From the NCBI RefSeq assembly GCF_028421645.1, contig NZ_CP116887.1:4094001-4158000 (forward strand): a stretch of DNA of 64,000 bases, in the 5' to 3' direction. Positions within the stretch are counted from its first letter, which is position 1; each line of letters opens with the position of its first letter. Both the position numbers and the translations under genes were made by a program. This DNA is from Aneurinibacillus sp. Ricciae_BoGa-3. Its GTDB lineage: Bacteria; Bacillota; Bacilli; Aneurinibacillales; Aneurinibacillaceae. The notes beneath the pieces are model-generated. The model did no database searches. It was not told the origin of the DNA and was given only the letters and a program-made list of their open reading frames with translations. Shown one piece after another: positions 8,431 to 18,149 of the stretch.

Positions 8431-8610
8431 TATTCATTCACAACTATAGTTTTAAGCTTTATGATTGCCTTCCAGTTGCGTAATGTTGCTGGAACACCTA
8501 ACTTTTGAAGTTGAATGACTAGTTTAGAATTCCGAATGCTTTGACGAAAATATAAGTAAATCTCTTTACACTCGATGTGGTATTCATCTATTTCACTTCT
8601 CAAGTTAAGT
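8427..8610 (-). pseudogene. Second DUF1697 3'-end remnant
   Basis: The frame reads SEIDEYHIECKEIYLYFRQS, then RNSKL..QLQKLGVPATLRNWKAI: the C-terminal third of DUF1697 proteins. It is a diverged relative of the fragment ending at 7576 in the same orientation, and the two flank the amidase and ligase remnants. The open frame extends to 8669, but that part overlaps a terminator hairpin and has no family similarity. Confidence 0.6.
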
Positions 8611-8624
8611 AAATATTTGAAAAT

Positions 8625-8653
8625 AAGGGAAGCCCTAGGGCTCCCTTGTTTAT
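8625..8653 (-). terminator. Terminator downstream of the glucan synthase gene (bidirectional)
   Basis: AAGGGA(A)GCCC-TA-GGGCTCCCTT is a 10-bp stem with one bulge. On the minus strand ATTTTC follows; on the plus strand TTGTTTATTTT follows. It lies about 30 nt past the glucan synthase stop. Confidence 0.65.
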
Positions 8654-8678
8654 TTTGCTCCTCTTGCACACAGTTCCG

Positions 8679-11600
8679 TTACCCTACTGTACTTGAACGC
8701 TCCAAACTTGCTTGAACGACTACTTGATGCACTTTACCATCATCCACAAGTTGCAAGTACGGCTGATTCCCAACTACCTTACCGTCAACCATCCATGTTA
8801 AAGGGACTCTAAGACTTTGTCCACAGTAGACCTCAATCGAATACGTTGTTTCGCCGTATCTGTAGTCGATGGTGAACGATTTCCATTCAGGCGGCACACA
8901 GGGTTCAATATACAGTTGATCTCCCCGGCGCTTGACACCCAATACATACTCCAACCCTGCCTGGTACATCCAACCAGCAGCTCCTGTATACCACGACCAG
9001 CCAGCTTGACCTTGATGAGGATTTGCCGTGTACACGTCAGCCGACATCACATACGGTTCATTTGCATACGTCTGGACTTCTCGGGATGTTCGCGTGTGTG
9101 AGATTGGATTGAGCATGGAAAACAGCTCAAATGCCTTGTCACGCCGCCCCAACATCGCCCAGGCAACAATCCCCCAAATGACACCATGGGTATACTGTCC
9201 ACCGTTCTCGCGAATTCCCGGTGGATAGCCCTGGATGTATCCTGGGCTCGGACGCGTCTCATCAAACGCTTTTGTCAACAACCGCGCAAGATTCAAATCT
9301 CGATCCACAAGCTCACGATCAAACGAGCGCATCGCCCGCGATTGCCGGTCGGCAGATGTCCCCTGCGAGAGGACCGCCCACGACTGTGCGATAGCGTCAA
9401 TTCGACACTCCTTGTTCTTAATCGAGCCAAGCCATGTTCCGGCATCGGTGTACGCCCGGCGAAACCAAGCGCCATCCCAAGCATAATCGTTCAGGTGCTG
9501 CTCCAGTTCGCGCGCTGATTGTTCAAACTGGTCTACCGCATCAGTAGGAATGATACCGTCTTCCATTCCCGTAAACCGCTTCAGGATGTCCAGCAGGAAC
9601 CAGCCAAGCCAGACGCTTTCCCCACGCCCTTTCGCACCGACGCGATTCATCCCATCATTCCAGTCGCCAATGCCCATTAGCGGAATCCCATGTTCGCCGA
9701 ATTTTAAAGCATGGCGAATGGCTCGCAGGCAGTGCTCCAACAGCGATCCCGTTTCGTCAGACTTAACCGTATCTTCATATCGCTCCAATTCCCCCTCCTT
9801 AAGCACATCGCTATGCAGGAATGGCACGTTCTCTTTCAAAATATCGAAGTTTCCCGTCTGTTCTAGATAGCGAGATACGGCATATGGGAGCCAGAGTAGA
9901 TCATCTGAAAACCTTGTACGAATTCCTTTGTGTGTTTCTTCGTGCCACCAATGTTGGACATCGCCTTCTTGATACTGATGAGCAGCGTTAATTAATATTT
10001 GCTTCCTGGCAATCGACGGGTCCGCATGTAGGAACGCAAGCGAGTCCTGCAATTGATCTCGAAATCCAAATGCACCGCCAGCCTGATAAAACGCGGTTCG
10101 AGCCCACAATCGACAAGTCAGCGTTTGGTACAAGAGCCAGCCGTTCATCATCAAATCCATCGCGCGATCCGGTGTCTTCACCTGCACTTGCCCAAGAACG
10201 CGCTTCCAATATTGTGTCACACTTGCAAGCGTATCCTCGTAGGCAGAAGGTTGGCCATACTGCCTAATAAGCGAATGTACCTCGTCTTTCGACGACGCAC
10301 AGCCTAGTAAAATAGTAACCGTAATGTCGTCTTTTGCGGGGAGTTCAACCACAGTTTGCAGAGCCCCACATGAATTGGAAAATGCACCGGTTTGCTTAGA
10401 TAGTTTTTCTTCTAAAAGTGCTGTCGGGCACTCTAATGTACCACCACGACCGATAAATTCTGTTCGGTCTCCAGTCCAAGAATAGAGCTGTTCCGGTATC
10501 TTCGCCATCGGATCCGGCAGTGCGATATGCATAAAGCCAACCGCATCACGAAACGTCTCTTGATACGTGTTACGAGCAAGCAAGGCGCTATGCTCCTTAT
10601 CCCATTCGGTAACAATGAAGGGTGCCTGTGCTTCCCGCATAACCCCAAGAACCCACTCAGCGTAATACGTAATGGAAATCCGCTTTATGGCTTCGCTTGT
10701 ATTGCGTACACGGAGTTGGATAAGCTTCAGCGAATCGTTCAATGGAACTGTCGTCTCCATCGTGTGCACGACATCGCCATCCAGTTGTTCAATCTGACTA
10801 TACCCCCATCCGTGTTTGACCTTGTACGTTCGCTCGCCACCTGCTGGTTTGGGGGCAGCCGACCAGACTTCATTGGTGTCAAGGTCGCGCAAGTAGAGAC
10901 ACTCGCCAGGTCGGTCAAGAACCGGATCGTTCGTCCAGGGCGTGAGTTTACACTCCCGTGAGTTACGCCACCATGTATAACCCGTTCCAAATTCTGTAAG
11001 GATGCAACCAAAACGAGGATTGGCGAGTACATTGCTCCACGGCTTCGGTAGATACGATTCATTCCGTACGTGAACTTGATACGCTCGACCTCCCTCGGTG
11101 AAACTACCCCAACCATTGAAAAATTCACCTTCTGCGGAAATACCGGACGGTTGTTGTTGATTCCGATGCCTTTCTCGGATTTGTACAGGTCGTCGCTGCG
11201 AAAGCCGTATTTTCCCTTCGTCGACTCGCAACTGCGCATGCAAGCTTGGCCCTCCCGCTCGCAGTAAGACACGTGCAACCGCTGTGAGAAGAGTTCGTTC
11301 ATTCTCTGACAGTTGAGACGCCTTCAATCCTACAATTCGCTTCATCTGTCCAATTCCTCGCGCAGCGAGATTGTCCCGCAAACGGTTCATAAGTTGATCC
11401 TGGTAGCCACCGATGGTCTCATCGAGCACCACAAGGTCGACTTCCAATCCAAGCATACACAAATACTGGTGTTGGTGTGCTAATTGAGTGACGAAAGGCA
11501 AATCCGCCAGGTTGCTGACTGAAACCACAACAATTGGCGCGTCGCCGCTAATTCCATGCGACCACAAGGCAGACTGGCCTAAAGCATTGTGTGAGATTGC

Positions 11601-14600
11601 ATTCCGTCGCACGGGCGTAAGCGGCGGTGTAAAAAGGAGACGGCCCGCCAAAAGATGTGCATCTGATGCCTGTATCGGCGTAAGATGTAGATGTCGAAGA
11701 TCGATTTGCGCGCGTACCCATGACAAATGGAAAGTTCGATCCGCTTGCTTCGGCTCACGCAGGCGATGTACAATGTCAAGTGCTTGCTCACGGCTTTCTG
11801 CAACCCCTGTCACAATATACACCGTAGCCGACTCCTGCGGTGCCAATTGAATACAACGGCGCATAACAAAAGCTGGATCCACTACAGAACCAACGGACCC
11901 ACGTAGTCGTGCGTTTATTGCCTTTGGTGCTTGGAGTGAATAACCGCGGCCAATAAACTGAGCGCGATCTGTCTCGAACTCATAATCGCCTGTCTCACTT
12001 CCATCGACATAGACGGTGTGAACGGCCCATGTCTCCTGCTCATCATCCTCTCTCGGACGCCGCTTCGCCAACAAAGATTGTGTCTTTGCGTCGTGGCCCG
12101 TTTCTATGAATAACTTGCTAAAAGCCGGATGTGCATGGTCTGCCGATGGGCTTGCCAGCGCTAACTCTAGAAAGGAGGTTACTTCCAACGTACGCTCTTC
12201 GCTGCTGTTGTTGACCAATCGAAGACGCCGTACCTCCGCGTCAACATCCGGAGAAATGGTCAATTCAAGTTTGGATGAAATGTCGCTATAAGTCCCTTCA
12301 TAAGTCGTTTTATCGAGACGAAACACGGCTCGCGTGTCTCTAACCACCTGGGAAGGGAATCTGGTCATACTCCAAGTCTTCTCTGACGTGGCGTCATGAA
12401 TGTAAACAATAGCACCTGATGTATCAACAACTGGATCTTCCCGCCACCTTGTGACCGCAAGGCCGTTCCATGTGAGTGTACCGGTTCCATCGTTCGTGTT
12501 CAAACTAGTCATGCGGCCGTTTGATAACACGTTGACTTCCGGTACAAGGGTCGGTTCAGTAAACGTGCGTTCCGCATCGGCCGACTGGCCCTCAAATTCC
12601 GGCACCTTCGCATGGAGCCCAATCGGCTCTTCAATCAGCGCTGCGTTCACAGGTATCCTCTCCTGTAGAAGCAAATCTGCTGCGCATACGCGTGGATCGG
12701 TATGGAATCGCTTCACCATGATTTCATCTGCCAACAAATTGATAAGCGTCAACATGCTCATGCCTTGATGGTGAGCCATGTAACTTTGCACGACCTGGTG
12801 ATGATTACCCTGCGGCAGACGTGTTTTTGTAAAATCAACAGCTTCATAAAACCCGTACATGCCTTTCGCACCATAATCTTCAAACTTACGCAACGCTGCG
12901 AGCCCGGCATCCCCCGCATATGGCAGACCCATGATGGTGGCATACGGTGCAACGACCAAATTGCGTTCCAAGCCACGTTCAAGTCCAAGTCCGGGAACAC
13001 CAAAAGCCCGATATTGATAGTTCAATTGATAGTCAAACCCATAATAGCCGCTCTCCGAAATGCCAAACGGCACCTGGTGTTTGGCCGCGTACACCCTTTG
13101 TCGATGAACAACACCCCGGTAAGTAGAGTCCCAGATCGTGTTTCGATAGGTCCGCATAATAAGACTCGGCATGAAATACTCAAACATTGTGCCAGACCAA
13201 GATAACAGCGTCTTACAGTTACCGGAAATGGTCATCGTTCGTCCCAGAGTAAACCAATGAGAAACTGGAATTTGCCCTAATGCAATAGCGACAAAGCTCG
13301 CTTGTCTAGCTTCCGATGCCAGCAAATCATAAAGAATGGTATCTTTTTGGTTCGTGTCGACATGATAGCCCAAACAGAACAGTCGCTCATCCGAGTTATA
13401 CAGCGCCTTGAAGTTAGTCTGTTCTATGAACTGGTCGATTTCTCTGATGATTTTCTCCATGCTATATTGAAAACTTATATTGCGACGACTCCATTCATGT
13501 ATTCCCTTCCGCACGACCATCAGGTAAGCGACTAAGTTTCCAGAGTCAACCGTGGAAACGTATCGAGGTACAAGAGGCTTAGCTGAACGCGTATCATACC
13601 AGTTCAACAGATGCCCATTCCATTTTTCCATGCTTACCAAGGTTTTCATCGTTGCTTCAATCCGTTTGATCATCGTAAGCGTGTCGATGAAATCCAGATC
13701 ACGTGCAGCCACGACAGAAGCAAGGTAGAGTCCAATATTAGTCGGCGACGTGCGATGTGCAACAATCTCCTTTGGATGATATTGTACATTGTCGGGCGGA
13801 AGCCAAGACTCTTCCGCCGTAACGTATCGCTCATAAAACGACCAGATTTGTAACGCTAATTCCCTGAGTTCAGGACGCGCAACATTCAGCCATGTGCGAG
13901 CATCTACTTTTTGCGGACGGTTCAATTGCTGCATGACGGGTCTGGCTAGAAGCCAAATGACAAGAGCCACAACACCAATCACGCGATTAAAAATCCCACC
14001 GGAAAGCCAAGCTACTACGGCAAATAAGGAAATGGCGATGTAGCCGGCTGGCTCAAACATAAACACGCGTCCTTTTACGGAACTGTGATCCGTCTGGGCT
14101 GATGTGACCCACTCCAGCAAATTGCGCCGACTGATAAACAGGCGGTAAATCGTTCGCACAATGGCGTCTAAGGTAAGAACAGCGGCAAACGGCAGCGGCA
14201 ACAGCTGTACAGCACTTTGCATGAAAGTCACGCCAATCGTACGGCTCCTGCTCCGGCCAACCGCTCCTCGTGGAATAGCCCGCAGAAATGGGAGAAAAAT
14301 CGTTAACAGCACAATTGTTTCCCACACCCATACCCGGCCAGGCAGCACCCCCAGTCCGAGCAGTGCAACCAATAAGAGGGCTGGCGCAAGTAAGCTGCGG
14401 CGCAAATTATCAATGATTTGCCAACGGGTCAGCCCGCACAAATCAACTCGTCGGCTCTCACCATGGCGATCTTTACAGCTCGTGCCCAACCACTTAATGA
14501 GCTGCCAATCCCCCCGAATCCATCGGTGCGCACGTCGCTCGTAAGCATAAAATGTGCCCGGGTGCGACTCGACCACTTCGATGTCGGATGTCAATCCAGT

Positions 14601-16769
14601 GCGTAGAAATCCTCCTTCAAGTAAATCATGACTCAACACATGATGATCCGGAATGCGGTTCACCAGGGTCGTGTGAAATGCCTCAACGTCAAAGATGCCT
14701 TTGCCGACAAAGATTGCATGGCCAAACAGATCTTGATAAGCATTCGAGACAGCAAAAGCGTATGGATCAATACCAGGTTCACCAGCCCACAGTGAGGCAA
14801 AACGGGATGTGTGTGTCGAATCAAAATTTACGCCAATACGGGGCTGCAGTACACCAAACCCTGCGATCACACGCGTTCCCGCGTCATTGAGCCGCGGCCG
14901 GTTGTAAGGAAAATGAATGGTACCCGCCAGTCGGCTCACGACACCAATCGGAAGTTGTGTATCGTGATCGGCCGTAAATACATAACGAATATTTTTCAGG
15001 ATATCTTTTTGTCCATGTATCGTTGTAAAACTGGTATGGTCACTGCCCGACAAAAGCTCGACGAACTCGACGAGTTTGCCGCGTTTGCGCTCCCAGCCCA
15101 TATAAATGTTGTCAACTGAATTGTAAAGGCGGGATCTGTGAAATAGAAAAAATTTGTCAGCTCCATACTGCTTACGTAAAGCGTCAATTCGTCCGATCGC
15201 GTGCGTAAGAATCTTCGTATCGTCTGCCTGCCTCTCGGTCGGTGCATCTGAAAAGTCTGCTAATATGCCGAAAAAAATGTTCTGTTGACGGTTTGCCAGG
15301 TAGTGAATCAAGAGTCGATTGACCACGTCATCCACTTCTTCAACGCTGGACCAAATAACCGGCATGACGACCATCGTACAGGCATCATCGGGCAGCTTTT
15401 CAGAAAAATCGTAACGCAGAAGCGTAATAGGGCGCAAGCATCGAACAATTACTCCATGTACAATCGTTACAACCCATTCACTGACAGGCAAAACGAGAGC
15501 TGCTACGACCGCAATCCAAGATATAGGGCGAACGGTCGTCCCGTACGTCGCCCATCCCCCAGCAAGCAGCATTAGGCCAACAAACAGTAAAATTAAGCTC
15601 AACAAATATACGGATAGTGGCCGGCGACGGATGGCAAGGTGCGGTAGGCGGCGCGGGCGCGTCACCGTGCAGAGCGCTGCTCGCATAGCCCTGATTCCTT
15701 CCGCATCGAGTAAATAATAAGCAAGACACCCATCCCGGGGCAGCAAATTTGCTTGATCTAGGTATATTTGTCTGGATTCGGCAAGCCGCACGACGGTTTG
15801 GGCCACTAACGTTTCCGGAACATTTAGTTGATGCGCAAATTCGGCAACACGTCCACGTAGTAAGTCGCGACTTGCAAAATCTAGATGTTCATATTCGCTA
15901 TTTGTGTCAGAAAGAAGAATTTGCTCCACATGAGAAATCTTCGTAAACGTTAATCGCCATGGCAGGCGCTCTAGAACGTGTAAACTTTGCACCAAATTGC
16001 CACAAGTCACCTGCAGTTCTGCCTGAAGCTGATGCTCAAACGAGACCATCTGCTCAAGGCTGGATTCACTATTCTCAACATGGGCCGCAAGCCATTCGTG
16101 GATCACTCGAATATCTGGCTCCCATTCACTCAAGTGCCGGATGAAATGTACGACTTCGATTGGACCCAGCGGTTTTTTTCGTGCTTCTCGCTCCAATATG
16201 GAACGTATCTTGGCGTCCGACATGTTCTTTACGCCTATTCGTTCAAGCAAGGATGCGATTGAATCACATACCTCATGGTGATACCGCACCTTGCGCATCG
16301 CTTGCGCCAAACGGCGAATAATGATAACGCGCATGGCGCTCGGTAACGCCCAACATTCCATAATTTTGAGAACAGAAACTTCCTGATAGGATTGCAGGTA
16401 GTTTTCAAACGAGTGCACGTCGTAGCATCCGTCCACATGCTCCAAATAATCGTTGCAAATAGCATATATCCGCGGCATTCCAGTAGATCGCAACCTTGGC
16501 AACTGTTGAAGCGTTGCCCGGGGCAGTTTTCGAATGACAACTTGTGCTTGAGTCTCCAGGAAGTTGATATGATCAAGCAGCCAATCTTCTGCAGGTTGTT
16601 TACAGTGCACTCTGCTGTTGCTTAAATGCTCGGCAAACGCGTGCAAACTGGCCATATCTGACCGAAAGGCCGGCCAAAATCGAGCAATTGGCCGGTTGGT
16701 TGTACATAATTCATGGGTCAAGGCAAACTCGTGTGCCCTTGCTCGTAGTTGTTCAGTGTTAAAAATCAT
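8679..16769 (-). CDS. Cyclic beta-glucan synthase-like giant protein (GT84 / glycoamylase-like / GH94, NdvB/ChvB type)
   Basis: 2,696 residues, close to NdvB/ChvB (about 2,800). Order: a helical N-terminal region (1-370); transmembrane segments near 380-443; a GT84-like domain with DHDTQLPIG near 603 and RWIRGDWQLIKWL near 750; more membrane helices near 790-945; a glycoamylase-like domain with GISESGYYGFDYQ near 1236 and HHQGMSML near 1333; then carbohydrate-binding and GH94 phosphorylase domains with GIGDWNDGMNR near 2368 and a YVLGVKRRGDQLYIEP tail. Known enzymes polymerise UDP-glucose into beta-1,2-glucan and cyclise it. Substrate and linkage here are inferred. The RBS GGGAGGA is 4 nt before the ATG. 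It appears monocistronic. Such enzymes are well known in Proteobacteria and less usual in Bacillales. It could also be called a GH36-type hydrolase domain protein. Confidence 0.88.
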   Translation of the reverse strand: MIFNTEQLRARAHEFALTHELCTTNRPIARFWPAFRSDMASLHAFAEHLSNSRVHCKQPAEDWLLDHINFLETQAQVVIRKLPRATLQQLPRLRSTGMPRIYAICNDYLEHVDGCYDVHSFENYLQSYQEVSVLKIMECWALPSAMRVIIIRRLAQAMRKVRYHHEVCDSIASLLERIGVKNMSDAKIRSILEREARKKPLGPIEVVHFIRHLSEWEPDIRVIHEWLAAHVENSESSLEQMVSFEHQLQAELQVTCGNLVQSLHVLERLPWRLTFTKISHVEQILLSDTNSEYEHLDFASRDLLRGRVAEFAHQLNVPETLVAQTVVRLAESRQIYLDQANLLPRDGCLAYYLLDAEGIRAMRAALCTVTRPRRLPHLAIRRRPLSVYLLSLILLFVGLMLLAGGWATYGTTVRPISWIAVVAALVLPVSEWVVTIVHGVIVRCLRPITLLRYDFSEKLPDDACTMVVMPVIWSSVEEVDDVVNRLLIHYLANRQQNIFFGILADFSDAPTERQADDTKILTHAIGRIDALRKQYGADKFFLFHRSRLYNSVDNIYMGWERKRGKLVEFVELLSGSDHTSFTTIHGQKDILKNIRYVFTADHDTQLPIGVVSRLAGTIHFPYNRPRLNDAGTRVIAGFGVLQPRIGVNFDSTHTSRFASLWAGEPGIDPYAFAVSNAYQDLFGHAIFVGKGIFDVEAFHTTLVNRIPDHHVLSHDLLEGGFLRTGLTSDIEVVESHPGTFYAYERRAHRWIRGDWQLIKWLGTSCKDRHGESRRVDLCGLTRWQIIDNLRRSLLAPALLLVALLGLGVLPGRVWVWETIVLLTIFLPFLRAIPRGAVGRSRSRTIGVTFMQSAVQLLPLPFAAVLTLDAIVRTIYRLFISRRNLLEWVTSAQTDHSSVKGRVFMFEPAGYIAISLFAVVAWLSGGIFNRVIGVVALVIWLLARPVMQQLNRPQKVDARTWLNVARPELRELALQIWSFYERYVTAEESWLPPDNVQYHPKEIVAHRTSPTNIGLYLASVVAARDLDFIDTLTMIKRIEATMKTLVSMEKWNGHLLNWYDTRSAKPLVPRYVSTVDSGNLVAYLMVVRKGIHEWSRRNISFQYSMEKIIREIDQFIEQTNFKALYNSDERLFCLGYHVDTNQKDTILYDLLASEARQASFVAIALGQIPVSHWFTLGRTMTISGNCKTLLSWSGTMFEYFMPSLIMRTYRNTIWDSTYRGVVHRQRVYAAKHQVPFGISESGYYGFDYQLNYQYRAFGVPGLGLERGLERNLVVAPYATIMGLPYAGDAGLAALRKFEDYGAKGMYGFYEAVDFTKTRLPQGNHHQVVQSYMAHHQGMSMLTLINLLADEIMVKRFHTDPRVCAADLLLQERIPVNAALIEEPIGLHAKVPEFEGQSADAERTFTEPTLVPEVNVLSNGRMTSLNTNDGTGTLTWNGLAVTRWREDPVVDTSGAIVYIHDATSEKTWSMTRFPSQVVRDTRAVFRLDKTTYEGTYSDISSKLELTISPDVDAEVRRLRLVNNSSEERTLEVTSFLELALASPSADHAHPAFSKLFIETGHDAKTQSLLAKRRPREDDEQETWAVHTVYVDGSETGDYEFETDRAQFIGRGYSLQAPKAINARLRGSVGSVVDPAFVMRRCIQLAPQESATVYIVTGVAESREQALDIVHRLREPKQADRTFHLSWVRAQIDLRHLHLTPIQASDAHLLAGRLLFTPPLTPVRRNAISHNALGQSALWSHGISGDAPIVVVSVSNLADLPFVTQLAHQHQYLCMLGLEVDLVVLDETIGGYQDQLMNRLRDNLAARGIGQMKRIVGLKASQLSENERTLLTAVARVLLRAGGPSLHAQLRVDEGKIRLSQRRPVQIRERHRNQQQPSGISAEGEFFNGWGSFTEGGRAYQVHVRNESYLPKPWSNVLANPRFGCILTEFGTGYTWWRNSRECKLTPWTNDPVLDRPGECLYLRDLDTNEVWSAAPKPAGGERTYKVKHGWGYSQIEQLDGDVVHTMETTVPLNDSLKLIQLRVRNTSEAIKRISITYYAEWVLGVMREAQAPFIVTEWDKEHSALLARNTYQETFRDAVGFMHIALPDPMAKIPEQLYSWTGDRTEFIGRGGTLECPTALLEEKLSKQTGAFSNSCGALQTVVELPAKDDITVTILLGCASSKDEVHSLIRQYGQPSAYEDTLASVTQYWKRVLGQVQVKTPDRAMDLMMNGWLLYQTLTCRLWARTAFYQAGGAFGFRDQLQDSLAFLHADPSIARKQILINAAHQYQEGDVQHWWHEETHKGIRTRFSDDLLWLPYAVSRYLEQTGNFDILKENVPFLHSDVLKEGELERYEDTVKSDETGSLLEHCLRAIRHALKFGEHGIPLMGIGDWNDGMNRVGAKGRGESVWLGWFLLDILKRFTGMEDGIIPTDAVDQFEQSARELEQHLNDYAWDGAWFRRAYTDAGTWLGSIKNKECRIDAIAQSWAVLSQGTSADRQSRAMRSFDRELVDRDLNLARLLTKAFDETRPSPGYIQGYPPGIRENGGQYTHGVIWGIVAWAMLGRRDKAFELFSMLNPISHTRTSREVQTYANEPYVMSADVYTANPHQGQAGWSWYTGAAGWMYQAGLEYVLGVKRRGDQLYIEPCVPPEWKSFTIDYRYGETTYSIEVYCGQSLRVPLTWMVDGKVVGNQPYLQLVDDGKVHQVVVQASLERSSTVG

Positions 16770-16831
16770 AATGTCCTCCCAAGTGTCGTTAAGGAAAACA
16801 TTCCCTTGGAAGCGTCATTTTATGCGAAAAT

Positions 16832-16880
16832 AAAAAGCCTGGAGAAGCGCTTATAGGGTCGCTTTGCTCACAGGCTTTTT
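16832..16880 (-). terminator. Terminator overlapping the 3' end of cvpA
   Basis: AAAAAGCCTG (16832-16841) and CAGGCTTTTT (16871-16880) form a 10-bp stem around the cvpA stop codon. T-runs occur on both strands. It separates cvpA from the glucan synthase gene. Confidence 0.65.
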
Positions 16881-17408
16881 GGTCATATCCGTAAAAATCT
16901 GGCTTATAGAAGGCGTGTTCTTCGTGATTAGCGAAGCAATAGCCGATCGGTTCAGCGTTTGGTGCAGGGCCGATATTGGAAGAACGTTCGCGATAACAAT
17001 GATAAGGGCAAGTATGAGACCATTCTTAAGAAAGCCCACGACTGCGCCTAAAATCCTGTTAATAAGGGAAAGCACAGGAAGCTTCGCAATCCCATTCAGG
17101 AATCCACCTAACCACCTTACAACAAAGCCTGTAAAAATAAGCAGGAAAAAGAATGCGACAGAGTTATAGATCGCACTTTCCACAGGCAGCATTCCCGCAA
17201 GTGATGAAAAGCTGCTGTTTCCCGAGATTTTAGAAAGCGGGAACCAGCTCATTAACGCGGCCGCTAACGATTTGTGATACATAAAAGCAACAACAAACGA
17301 CAGCACAAGGGCAACAAGCTTAACAAGCTGTGCTACAAGCCCCTGCCTGTAACCGCTCCATATGCCTCCAATTAAGAGAAGCAGCAATACGACATCCAGC
17401 AGACTCAT
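16851..17408 (-). CDS. cvpA: CvpA family membrane protein
   Basis: 185 residues with four hydrophobic segments (about 3-20, 25-45, 80-100 and 120-145) and the CvpA N-terminus MSLLDVVLLLLLIGGIWSGY..G. CvpA proteins are needed for colicin V production in E. coli; their role in Bacillus (YshB) is not well defined. It follows zapA by 6 nt on the same strand, the same order as B. subtilis yshA-yshB, so the two are co-transcribed. The polX-mutS2 genes that follow in B. subtilis are replaced here by the glucan synthase gene. Confidence 0.88.
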   Translation of the reverse strand: MSLLDVVLLLLLIGGIWSGYRQGLVAQLVKLVALVLSFVVAFMYHKSLAAALMSWFPLSKISGNSSFSSLAGMLPVESAIYNSVAFFFLLIFTGFVVRWLGGFLNGIAKLPVLSLINRILGAVVGFLKNGLILALIIVIANVLPISALHQTLNRSAIASLITKNTPSISQIFTDMTKKPVSKATL

Positions 17409-17414
17409 AGTTGA

Positions 17415-17732
17415 TTACTCCTTATCCGGATTCTCCGTTTCCGGTATTTCAAGTGTTTCTTCCTCTTCTTCCGCACGGGAACTGTTCTCGAGCAGTTTAA
17501 TTAACTCCTCATATTCCTGACGCAGTTTAAAATATTCATCAGCCATATTTAAAGCGGCTAGTACCGCAAGTTTATTTGTATCCAATCTAGGGTTGGCGGA
17601 CGCGATTCTCCTCATTTTATCATCAACGTAGCCTGCCACCATGCGCATGTGAGAAGAACTGCTTTCGCCTTTCATCGTATAGTATTGTCCGTATATCTCA
17701 ACTACCACTCGTTCTTTCTGGTCTCCTTGCAC
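17415..17732 (-). CDS. zapA: Cell division protein ZapA
   Basis: 105 residues. ZapA is a cytoplasmic coiled-coil protein that cross-links FtsZ filaments at the Z-ring. The family pattern is visible: VVVEIYGQYYTMKGE near the N-terminus, GYVDDKMRRIASANPRLDTN, LAVLAALNMADEYFKL, then a C-terminal coiled coil rich in E/L and an acidic tail. It starts with GTG at 17732 with GAGGGGGA about 9 nt upstream. TTGACG (minus strand, 17818-17813) is a possible -35 element with only a weak -10. Confidence 0.9.
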   Translation of the reverse strand: MQGDQKERVVVEIYGQYYTMKGESSSSHMRMVAGYVDDKMRRIASANPRLDTNKLAVLAALNMADEYFKLRQEYEELIKLLENSSRAEEEEETLEIPETENPDKE

Positions 17733-17900
17733 GGTTTATAGTCCCCCTCGGCTAAGATCTATTCTCCCTCTAACTATATCCTCTACATTAAAGTAAAGAA
17801 AGTAGCGCCGTACGTCAAGAATAAGAAAAAAATCGCGGGCATGCCGCTCTGTCCATTCCCCTCATATAAGTTTGACGGCCGCTTTCTGGAACGACGGGCG

Positions 17901-17953
17901 GACCGGCAAAACATCTGGGTAACCCAATGATGGAGACAGTTGCCGGTCTTTTT
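17901..17953 (+). terminator. Orphan plus-strand terminator-like hairpin
   Basis: GACCGGCAA (17901-17909) pairs perfectly with TTGCCGGTC (17940-17948), followed by five T. The loop contains a second stem, TGGGT-AA-CCCA. No plus-strand gene precedes it, which raises the possibility of a small RNA. Confidence 0.5.
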
Positions 17954-18100
17954 CGCCCTCTGTTCCACACGCTCCACATGGGTCAAGTAAGGAGCGAGCA
18001 TTGCCTCGCGATGTTTTTCTCTGGTGTTTTGAGGACCTATGGTCCCCGTTTAAGTAACAAAAAATTTACAACTTTTAAGCGACATCCAATTTCTGACGAT

Positions 18101-18133
18101 GAAAAAGGTTCCTCCCCACGAGGGTAGAAACCT
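18101..18133 (-). terminator. Terminator of pheST
   Basis: On the minus strand AGGTTTCTACCC-TCGT-GGGGAGGAACCT forms a 12-position stem (one mismatch, one G-U), followed by TTTTTC. It lies 17 nt past the pheT stop. Confidence 0.85.
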
Positions 18134-18149
18134 CTTTCCCTATTCCATC

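Larger units (their letters stand above)
17733..18149. other. Intergenic region between pheT and zapA (417 nt)
   Basis: B. subtilis has rnhC here; none is present. The region holds the pheT terminator (18101-18133), a GGACC-TAT-GGTCC hairpin at 18033-18045, and a strong plus-strand hairpin at 17901-17953. A 72-codon minus-strand frame (17783-18001) has no recognisable features and was not called. Confidence 0.5.

Noticed and set aside
11070-15000. Long open frames on the plus strand opposite the glucan synthase gene
   Set aside because: They are shadows of codon bias in a very long gene; none has an RBS or recognisable domain.
17783-18001. 72-codon minus-strand frame between pheT and zapA
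   Set aside because: No RBS at the start, no family resemblance and it crosses a strong hairpin. Not called, though not fully excluded.
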